Positions 16,331 through 22,249 of a DNA stretch of 43,360 nt are shown in pieces. Positions within the stretch are counted from its first letter, which is position 1, and every line of letters starts with the position of its first letter. This DNA is from Lachnospiraceae bacterium (lineage in GTDB: Bacteria > Bacillota > Clostridia > Lachnospirales > Lachnospiraceae). The position numbers and the translations under genes were made by a program. The stretch is from the NCBI GenBank assembly GCA_017615545.1, contig JAFZZY010000048.1, positions 1 to 43,360 of the forward strand, in the 5' to 3' direction. Under the pieces are notes generated by a model. It was not told the DNA's origin. It did no database searches and saw only the letters and a program-made list of their open reading frames with translations.

Positions 16331-16732
16331 GGCTAAGGAAAATTGGAAAAAGTCATTTTTCTTAGCCATTTCATCGAGAAGGCGCCGGCCTAAAGCGTCA
16401 TCCGGCTAAGGAAAATTGGAAAAGGTCATTTTTCTTAGCCGGATCATCGAGAAAAGGCAGGCCTAAAGCATCATCCGGCTAAGGAAAATTGAAGAATAGC
16501 ATTTTTCTTAGCCATTTCATCGAGAAGGCGCAGGCCTAAAGCGTCATCCAGCTAAGGAAAATTGGAAAAAGTCATTTTTCTTAGCCGGATCATCGAGAAA
16601 AGGCAGGCCTAAAGCGTCATCCGGCTAAGGAAAATTGGAAAAAGTCATTTTTCTTAGCCATTTCATCGAGAAAGCGCCGGTCTAAGGCGTCATCCGGCTA
16701 AGGAAAATTGAAAAGAGGTGTTTTCCTTAGCC
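16331..16732. repeat. Six-unit, 73-bp-period hairpin array
   Basis: A 37-base hairpin opening GGCTAAGGAAAAT and closing TTTTTCTTAGCC starts at 16331, 16404, 16477, 16550, 16623 and 16696, a constant 73-base step. The 36-base spacers are also repeated (TCATCGAGAA, AGGCCTAAAGC, TCATCC) and alternate between two versions, one beginning ATTTCATC and one GGATCATC. The loop varies while the stem is kept. In the last unit a T-to-C change turns a G-T wobble into a G-C pair. The array fills the gap between the trxA terminator and the terminator of the convergent transporter gene; no coding sequence lies in it. A CRISPR is excluded because the spacers repeat. Confidence 0.93.
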
Positions 16733-16740
16733 TTTAGAAA

Positions 16741-16775
16741 AGAATGGGCCGCCGGACGAATGATCGCCCGGCGGC
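16741..16775 (-). terminator. Intrinsic terminator of the AI-2E-family gene
   Basis: Read on the minus strand, GCCGCCGG and CCGGCGGC (16748-16755 and 16768-16775) form an 8-bp stem followed by a T-rich tract (CCATTCTTTTCT). It lies 35 bases beyond the stop of the minus-strand transporter. Confidence 0.65.
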
Positions 16776-16809
16776 TCGCATATATTAAGGACCATTTGAA
16801 CAGTCCTGT

Positions 16810-18264
16810 TTATTCTTCTGTTCCTTCTTCGGAAGCCGGGGTTTTTATTTCCGGTTCCGTTTTCGTAGAAGCGTCGATCGAGGGATCTGACGGCGTTACG
16901 TCTTTTTCCGCCTCTGTATTCTCGCCTTCCGGCGCGAGGGACGGATCCTTCAGGTATTCGATGTTGTCGATGCCGTCGGCGAAGGAGCCGGGCATTTCAT
17001 CGAGACCCTTCGGAAGCGAGGTGTGGTCGTGGGTCTGGAGGGCATCGGAGCCTTCCATGCCGCCGACCTTAGGCAGCATCGCTGCTTCGTCGTACGAAAT
17101 GTTCTTAGCTTTCAAACGATGGCGCACCCAGTCGTCCAACAGGTAACTGAGAACTGCGACCACGGGAACACCGAGGAACATGCCGATCCAGCCGGCGACG
17201 CTTCCGCCGATCGTGATGGCGAAGATGATCCAGAGCGGGCGAAGACCGGTCGAGTCGCCGAGGATCTTCGGGCCCAGGTACAGGCCGTCGAACTGCTGCA
17301 GCACCAGGATCAGGATCAGGTAAATGATCAACTGAACGGGGTCGGTCATGAGGATGATCAGACCGCCGGGGATGGCGCCGATAAACGGACCGAAGTACGG
17401 AATCATGTTGGTGATGCCGACGATCAAACTGATGACCAGTGCATACGGAAGATGCAGGATGGTCATGGCGATGAAGCAAAGGATGCCGATGATGATCGAG
17501 TCGATGGTCTTACCGACCAGGAAACGGCTGAATACATGGTTACAAGTGTTTAATGTCGAAATGATCGAGTTCGCATGCTTCTCACGGAAGATCGCGCGGA
17601 TCAGACGCGAGGAAGCGCGACCCAGACGGTAGCGGTCTACGATCATGTAGATCGAAACGATGATGGCGATGAACAGATTGAATACGAAGCTGACCGCGCT
17701 GATGACACTTGAGAAGATGATCATCAGGAATTCCTTCGTGAATACATTCTCCTGGAACTCTTTCAGAACCTTAGGAAGCGTATCGGTGACCTGCTCGCGT
17801 ATCTGCGCCATGTCCAGGGAAGGGAAGCGCTCCTGCAACCCTGCCAGCCAGTGGTCGATCTGGTTCGGCCAATCCTGCGCCTTCTGCATCAGGTCGCTGA
17901 TGCTCTGACCTACTTGCGGTATCAGGAAGACCAGGATGATCACGATGAAGCCGAAGAAGAGCAGATACGACAGAAGGAGCGATATCAGCAACCGGGCTTT
18001 CGCGGATTTGATCTTGAGAACACGCGCTAAAAACAAGCGGTCTAGCCGCTGTACCAGCGGGTTCAGGAAATAGGCCAGCAGGAAGCCGACCAGGAACGGC
18101 CAGATCGCTTTGATCAGTGCTCGAAAGCCGGTCTGGACGATGTCCCAGGAAAAGATCATTTTTACGATCACGGCGCTGATGGCGATCGTTATGATCGCAT
18201 AGACGCTTATCGTATAGTATTTGGAATCTATGTCAAAACGGTTTTTGTTAGATCGATTCTTCAC
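16810..18264 (-). CDS. AI-2E family transporter (PerM/YtvI-like)
   Basis: This is a 484-residue polytopic membrane protein of the AI-2E transporter family, whose members export autoinducer-2 or act in ion antiport; the substrate here is unknown. It has the family layout: two N-terminal helices (YTISVYAIITIAISAVIV, IWPFLVGFLLAYFLNPLV), a third (LLISLLLSYLLFFGFIVIILVF), a long soluble loop, then clustered helices with YFGPFIGAIPGG and the terminal GPKILGDSTGL. An acidic Ser/Glu/Pro-rich cytoplasmic tail of about 95 residues follows. The start is GTG at 18264, supported by AAGGAG 9 bases upstream. It is transcribed toward trxA and divergently from tRNA-Lys. Confidence 0.88.
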   Translation of the reverse strand: MKNRSNKNRFDIDSKYYTISVYAIITIAISAVIVKMIFSWDIVQTGFRALIKAIWPFLVGFLLAYFLNPLVQRLDRLFLARVLKIKSAKARLLISLLLSYLLFFGFIVIILVFLIPQVGQSISDLMQKAQDWPNQIDHWLAGLQERFPSLDMAQIREQVTDTLPKVLKEFQENVFTKEFLMIIFSSVISAVSFVFNLFIAIIVSIYMIVDRYRLGRASSRLIRAIFREKHANSIISTLNTCNHVFSRFLVGKTIDSIIIGILCFIAMTILHLPYALVISLIVGITNMIPYFGPFIGAIPGGLIILMTDPVQLIIYLILILVLQQFDGLYLGPKILGDSTGLRPLWIIFAITIGGSVAGWIGMFLGVPVVAVLSYLLDDWVRHRLKAKNISYDEAAMLPKVGGMEGSDALQTHDHTSLPKGLDEMPGSFADGIDNIEYLKDPSLAPEGENTEAEKDVTPSDPSIDASTKTEPEIKTPASEEGTEE

Positions 18265-18304
18265 GACGTTATACTCCTTCTTGTATTCAGTCCCTTGTAG
18301 TTAT

Positions 18305-18333
18305 AATGTATCACATTTCCCATCAAATCACAA
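18305..18333 (-). promoter_or_regulatory. Candidate promoter of the AI-2E-family gene
   Basis: On the minus strand TTGTGA (18328-18333) and TACATT (18305-18310) are 17 bases apart, 41 bases upstream of the GTG start. The match is moderate. Confidence 0.4.
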
Positions 18334-18414
18334 CCAAAAAGCGGGCTAAATTCACGGAAAATGCAGGTCGGAAAAGGGGTGAAAAAAATTCTCAAAAATT
18401 TTTGAAAAAACTGC

Positions 18415-18443
18415 TTGCATTTTTCGGGGAGTTGTTATATAAT
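18415..18443 (+). promoter_or_regulatory. tRNA-Lys promoter
   Basis: TTGCAT (18415-18420) and a perfect TATAAT (18438-18443) are 17 bases apart, ending 55 bases before the tRNA. Confidence 0.85.
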
Positions 18444-18498
18444 CGTACTTGCCTGTTGTGAGGGAAACAAATTCACTCCGACAGCACAAACAAAATAT

Positions 18499-18571
18499 GC
18501 GCGATTAGCTCAGTTGGTAGAGCACCTGACTCTTAATCAGGGTGTCCAGGGTTCGAGCCCCTGATCGCGCA
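18499..18571 (+). tRNA. tRNA-Lys (anticodon CTT)
   Basis: A complete cloverleaf of 73 bases: acceptor GCGCGAT/ATCGCGC, D stem GCTC/GAGC, anticodon stem CCTGA/TCAGG with loop CTCTTAA (anticodon CTT), T arm CAGGG-TTCGAGC-CCCTG, and discriminator A. The CCA end is not encoded (CTT follows). Downstream a run of nine T residues (about 18619-18627) lies between TTCGGGC and GCCCGAA and probably marks transcript end, but it is not a canonical terminator. Confidence 0.96.
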
Positions 18572-18662
18572 CTTAAGGTTCGAGTTTGACAGACGCAGGA
18601 GCTGTTGGGTTCGGGCTTTTTTTTTGCCCGAAACGGGGCGGGGCCGTTCGCCCCGCCTCACC

Positions 18663-18691
18663 TTGCATTCACCTGTGTTTTGTGCTATGAT
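18663..18691 (+). promoter_or_regulatory. Sigma-A promoter of the barnase/barstar gene run
   Basis: TTGCAT (18663-18668) and TATGAT (18686-18691) are 17 bases apart, 36 bases before the first start codon. It is the only clear promoter before the five co-oriented genes from 18728 to 22130. Confidence 0.75.
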
Positions 18692-18727
18692 TAAAGATAG
18701 ATTTCTATGCAATTAAGGGGGTACGAA

Positions 18728-19333
18728 ATGTCCATACCTAAAAACGAAAAACCGAAAAATGATGACGCGCAGGCGCAGGCTGCAAAGAAGAACGATAAGA
18801 GGAACGATACTGCATTTTCCCTGATGAAAGCCAGGGAGCCGTGGTCGATGAAGGGAAAGATTATCTTCTGGCCGGTGTCGGTGATCCTGTCGTTCGTGCT
18901 CGTCGCGATCTATCTGTACATGATCATGCATGTATGCTATACGGTTTGGGGTGAAGGAAGTTATCTTCTGCATAAGCCGCAGTTGGTCGCAGCAGCGATC
19001 GGCTTTTTTGCGATCCTCTTCCTGCTCGAGTGTGCCGTTCGCGGTCGCAACCGGCATCTGTCGATCGTAGAGTTCTGTTCGTCGGTATATTTGGTTCCGT
19101 CGATCGTGTACTTCGTCCTGGCTCTGGTCTTTGGGGCAGACATGGATTCGAAGGTCGATATTTCCATGGATCAGTTTGTTGATAATTCAGCTTTTGGCCA
19201 CTATCTGTTTCTGCTGATGTTCTACTATGTGTTCTTCGCATTTCTGATCCGTTGCTTCGTGGCCTTCCTCGGTCTTATGTCCGAATACGCGAAGATGAAG
19301 AAGTACGAGGAAAAAAAGAAAAAGAAAAAGTAA
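18728..19333 (+). CDS. Four-helix membrane protein of unknown function
   Basis: This is a 201-residue protein. A charged, Lys/Asp-rich cytoplasmic head (residues 1-43) is followed by four membrane segments: IIFWPVSVILSFVLVAIYLY, LVAAAIGFFAILFLLECAV, SSVYLVPSIVYFVLALVFG and LFLLMFYYVFFAFLIRCFV. It ends in an extreme lysine tail (YEEKKKKKK). An in-frame ATG at 18707 exists, but AAGGGGG at 18714-18720 favours 18728. It is the first gene of a run leading to a lipoprotein ribonuclease and its inhibitor, with 27- and 21-base gaps between members. I do not recognise the family; a link to export or placement of the ribonuclease is only suggested by position. Confidence 0.75.
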   Translation: MSIPKNEKPKNDDAQAQAAKKNDKRNDTAFSLMKAREPWSMKGKIIFWPVSVILSFVLVAIYLYMIMHVCYTVWGEGSYLLHKPQLVAAAIGFFAILFLLECAVRGRNRHLSIVEFCSSVYLVPSIVYFVLALVFGADMDSKVDISMDQFVDNSAFGHYLFLLMFYYVFFAFLIRCFVAFLGLMSEYAKMKKYEEKKKKKK

Positions 19334-19360
19334 ACTTGCAAGGCGAACTCCGGAGGGCAT

Positions 19361-19792
19361 ATGGAACTTCTCATTATCATTGCGATGGGGCTTATCGTTC
19401 TGTTTATGTTGGGCTACACTCTGTGGCCCCTTGTTTCCGGTGTGTTATTTTTGGCGTTTATGTTCGCCATCGTGTGCGAACTGTTTTTCGTGATCTCCGG
19501 CATCCTGTGGCTTCTGGCCCGCCGCCGGAACGCGAAATATCTGGGGCTTTCGGATGATGACGGCCCGGCGAACTTCGCCTACTACGAGATCGACGGAGAG
19601 GAGTATCGGAACATTTTCCCGACCGACGCTTTTATGCGCCGCTTCCTCTATCGGAAGGAGGAGGTCAATGTCCGCCTCTGGAAGAGAAAGAAGAAAAGTT
19701 ATGTGTTCGACCGTGTGACGACCCTCGTCATCGGTCTCGGACTGATCTCATTTTCCGTGATCATAGTTTTGTTGTCAGCGTTTGTCCGGTAA
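19361..19792 (+). CDS. Small membrane protein of unknown function
   Basis: This is a 143-residue protein with two N-terminal hydrophobic segments (LLIIIAMGLIVLFMLGYTLW, then VLFLAFMFAIVCELFFVISGILWLL in a longer block). A soluble charged region of about 60 residues follows (GLSDDDGPANFAYYEIDG, then a basic WKRKKK), and then a C-terminal helix (TLVIGLGLISFSVIIVLL). GGAGG lies 7 bases before the ATG. It follows the preceding membrane-protein gene by 27 bases and precedes the barnase gene by 21. The function is not recognised. Confidence 0.75.
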   Translation: MELLIIIAMGLIVLFMLGYTLWPLVSGVLFLAFMFAIVCELFFVISGILWLLARRRNAKYLGLSDDDGPANFAYYEIDGEEYRNIFPTDAFMRRFLYRKEEVNVRLWKRKKKSYVFDRVTTLVIGLGLISFSVIIVLLSAFVR

Positions 19793-19813
19793 GCCGGAAG
19801 AAGCGAGGTTAAT

Positions 19814-20503
19814 ATGAATAGTTTGAAGCGGCGGCTGCCGTATGTGCTGCTCGCCATAATGATGTGTCTGGCTCTGATCGGCTGCGGACGCAAATCGAAG
19901 AAAGCGGTCGAGACGACCGGATATGATGTAGAGATCGTTGATGCTACGAAGGCGCCTGCGGTCAATGTGACCACGGAGGCCGCGAAGGCTCCGGAAACGA
20001 CGGCGGCTCCGGCAACGGAAGCACCGACGACAAAGGCGCCCGAGACCACGGCAGCGCCGACGGAACCACCTACGACGAAAGCCCCGGAAACGACGGCAGC
20101 TCCGACCGAGGCACCGACGACAAAAGCGCCCGAGACCACGGCGGCCCCGACGAAGGCGGCCATCGATGAGAACGGCACCTACACTTCGAAGGAAGACGTG
20201 GCGCTGTACATCCACACTTACAACAAGCTTCCGAGCAACTACATCACAAAGCAGGAAGCCGAGGATCTGGGCTGGATCAGTTCCAAGGGAAATCTTAAGA
20301 AGGTGGCGCCGGGTAAAAGCATCGGCGGCGACCGCTTCGGAAATTATGAAGGCAAACTTCCGAAGGCGCGCGGCCGCAGTTACACAGAGTGTGATATCGA
20401 CTTCGACGGCGGCTACCGCAACAGTAAGCGCATCATCTTTTCCAACGACGGTCTGATCTTCTACACGGAGGATCATTACGAGACCTTCGAACAGCTTTAC
20501 TAG
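19814..20503 (+). CDS. Lipoprotein barnase-type ribonuclease
   Basis: This is a 229-residue protein. A lipoprotein signal peptide ends in LIGC with the lipidated cysteine at 24. Residues 45-115 form a linker of TTKAPETTAAPTE-type repeats. Residues 119-229 align throughout with barnase: YNKLPSNYITK, GWISSKGNL, VAPGKSIGGD, YEGKLP and EDHYETF. The catalytic set is kept: K146 (barnase K27), E192 (E73), R202 (R83), R206 (R87) and H221 (H102). Barnase R59, which contacts barstar, is replaced by Y178. It should cleave RNA and be tethered outside the membrane. The next gene encodes a barstar-family inhibitor. A membrane-anchored toxin against neighbouring cells, or a scavenging RNase, are both possible. 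Confidence 0.9.
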   Translation: MNSLKRRLPYVLLAIMMCLALIGCGRKSKKAVETTGYDVEIVDATKAPAVNVTTEAAKAPETTAAPATEAPTTKAPETTAAPTEPPTTKAPETTAAPTEAPTTKAPETTAAPTKAAIDENGTYTSKEDVALYIHTYNKLPSNYITKQEAEDLGWISSKGNLKKVAPGKSIGGDRFGNYEGKLPKARGRSYTECDIDFDGGYRNSKRIIFSNDGLIFYTEDHYETFEQLY

Positions 20504-20530
20504 TGACATTTTCCGTACATGGAGTGAAAT

Positions 20531-20899
20531 ATGGATATCTTAGTGATCGACGGAGAGAACGTCTCCGATATGAAACAATTGCATGAGCGCATCGCGGCCC
20601 AGCTGCATTTTCCGAGACATTATGGAAAGAACCTGGACGCTTTGTATGACTGCCTGACCGATCTGAGAAACGTGGCGATCACCGTGCATAATTACGGGGC
20701 GCTGAAGGAGCATCTGGGCAATGCGAATGCCGAGGGCCTGATGGATGTGTTCCTGGACCTGTGCGCGACCTGCCCGGCCTGCTCGCTGACGGTCTCGCCT
20801 ACGCCGATGTCGGAGTCGGGGACTTTTAACGAGATCTTCGACGAAGCGTGCGAAGAGGAAGACACGCTGGCGCACGGTAAGGAAGAGGAGGATTGGTAA
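20531..20899 (+). CDS. Barstar-family ribonuclease inhibitor
   Basis: This 122-residue cytoplasmic protein matches barstar. INGE-like DGENV opens it, and HYGKNLDALYDCLT (residues 30-43) carries the barnase-binding helix with Y31, N34, D36 and D40 (barstar Y30, N33, D35, D39); barstar W38 is Y39 here. It is about 30 residues longer than barstar, with an acidic C-terminal tail (EEEDTLAHGKEEEDW). It lies 27 bases after the barnase-like lipoprotein gene, the arrangement expected for an RNase and the inhibitor that protects the producer. The start is ATG after GGAGTG. The stop and the next start are one base apart. Confidence 0.92.
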   Translation: MDILVIDGENVSDMKQLHERIAAQLHFPRHYGKNLDALYDCLTDLRNVAITVHNYGALKEHLGNANAEGLMDVFLDLCATCPACSLTVSPTPMSESGTFNEIFDEACEEEDTLAHGKEEEDW

Positions 20900-20900
20900 G

Positions 20901-22130
20901 ATGGTGAAGGATACACTGCTCAGAAAGTATGCGCGACTCATTGTCCGCGTGGGTGTGAATGTGCAGCCTGAACAGGAAGTTGAGATCTCTGCCGCAGTCG
21001 ACCAGACGCGGCTCGTACATATGTTGGTGGCCGAGGCATACGCGGCCGGCGCTTCTGCGGTGCGCGTGGAGTGGCAGGACGAGGAGCTGGTGCGCCAGAA
21101 CTACAAGCATATGTCGCTGAAGAAACTGTCCCGCGTGCATAAGTGGCAGCGCGAGAAGATGAAACTAAAGGTGGAAGTTCTGCCGTGCCAGATCCACATT
21201 GTGTCCGACGATCCCGACGGACGCAAGGGCGTGGATGTGCAGAAGATGATGAAGGCAAATGCCGCGCGCGCGAAGGTTTTCAAGCCGTTCCGTGACGCGA
21301 TGGAGAATAAATACCAGTGGGTGATCGCCGCTGCATCGTCCGAAAAATGGGCGAAGAAAGTATTTCCCGAGGAGACGACCGCACAGGCCGTGGACCATTT
21401 GTGGAAACTGATCTTCGAGTGTGTGTACCTGGACGAAGAGAGTGACCCGATCGAGAACTGGAAGGCGCACAATCAGCGCTTTGTCGAGAAGTGTGACTGG
21501 CTGAACGCGCAGCATTTTGCGAAGTTGCGTTACCACAGCGCGAACGGGACCGATTTTGAGGTCGGCCTGATCCCGACGGCGAATTTCATGGGTGGCGGCG
21601 AGTATTCGACGCAGAACATCTATTACAACCCGAACATGCCGACGGAGGAGATCTACACATCGCCCATGCGTGGACAGGCGGAAGGAACGCTGGTCGCGAC
21701 GAAGCCGCTGTCCTACCAGGGACAGCTGATCGACGGCTTTTCCGTGACGTTTAAGGACGGTAAGGTCAGCGAGGTTCATGCGAAGACGGGCGAGGAGCTT
21801 CTGCAGAAGATGGTGCAGATGGACCCGGGCGCGTCGTTCCTGGGCGAGGTCGCTCTGGTGCCGAAGGAGTCGCCGATCAACGTTAGCAACGTGCTGTTTT
21901 ACGAGACGCTGTTCGACGAGAACGCGAGCTGCCACGTGGCGCTCGGCATGGGATTTTCCAACGTCCTGCAGGGCTTCGAGAAGATGGATGATAAGGAGAT
22001 ATTGGCCGCAGGCATCAATGACTCCATCATCCACGTGGATTTCATGATCGGCAGTCCGGACCTGGAGATCGTCGGCATCAAGGCCGACGGAACGGAAGTG
22101 CCCGTCTTCAAGAACGGAAGTTGGGCGTGA
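20901..22130 (+). CDS. M29-family aminopeptidase
   Basis: This 409-residue metallopeptidase (AmpS/AmpT, leucyl aminopeptidase II type) releases N-terminal amino acids in the cytoplasm using two metal ions. The expected ligands are all present: E250 in NMPTEEIYTSP, E316 in GEVALVP, E340 and H345 in ENASCHVALG, and H378 and D380 in IIHVDFMIG. Length is exactly that of the family. It starts one base after the barstar stop and is probably translationally coupled to it. Its stop codon lies inside the left arm of a REP-like inverted repeat (22127-22236). A metabolic tie to the ribonuclease pair is not obvious. Confidence 0.92.
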   Translation: MVKDTLLRKYARLIVRVGVNVQPEQEVEISAAVDQTRLVHMLVAEAYAAGASAVRVEWQDEELVRQNYKHMSLKKLSRVHKWQREKMKLKVEVLPCQIHIVSDDPDGRKGVDVQKMMKANAARAKVFKPFRDAMENKYQWVIAAASSEKWAKKVFPEETTAQAVDHLWKLIFECVYLDEESDPIENWKAHNQRFVEKCDWLNAQHFAKLRYHSANGTDFEVGLIPTANFMGGGEYSTQNIYYNPNMPTEEIYTSPMRGQAEGTLVATKPLSYQGQLIDGFSVTFKDGKVSEVHAKTGEELLQKMVQMDPGASFLGEVALVPKESPINVSNVLFYETLFDENASCHVALGMGFSNVLQGFEKMDDKEILAAGINDSIIHVDFMIGSPDLEIVGIKADGTEVPVFKNGSWA

Positions 22131-22236
22131 CAGTGGGGACGGTTCCACATGTCACATTTTCCGAATCGAAAAACTAGATAAAATCAGCGTGACAGACGTG
22201 AGGGAAGGTGACAAAAAGAACCGTCCCCACTGTCAC
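22127..22236. repeat. Inverted pair of REP-like hairpins
   Basis: The 19-base arm GTGACAGTGGGGACGGTTC (22127-22145) recurs in exact inverted orientation at 22218-22236. Each end is itself a hairpin: GTGACA pairs with TGTCAC at 22127-22155 and again at 22208-22236. The left hairpin holds a GTGG/CCAC inner pair, similar to the tetranucleotide-marked REPs mobilised by RAYT (Y1) transposases. Sequences containing GGGGACGGTTC are known as dispersed repeats in Clostridia. No transposase is nearby, so it would be moved in trans. It lies between the M29 gene and the GH9 gene and overlaps the M29 stop codon. Confidence 0.85.
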
Positions 22237-22249
22237 ATGGGAGTTGAGT

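Noticed and set aside
16331..16732. CRISPR array
   Set aside because: Regular spacing suggested it, but the spacers are repeats of each other, the period is 73 with long hairpins, and no cas gene is present.
18595..18640. Canonical terminator after tRNA-Lys
   Set aside because: A T9 run is present, but it lies in the loop of TTCGGGC/GCCCGAA and not after a stem, so I mention it only as a probable transcript end.
20503..20530. REP remnant between barnase and barstar genes
   Set aside because: GTGACATTTTCCG resembles part of the REP element at 22150, but the similarity is about a dozen bases and no hairpin is formed.
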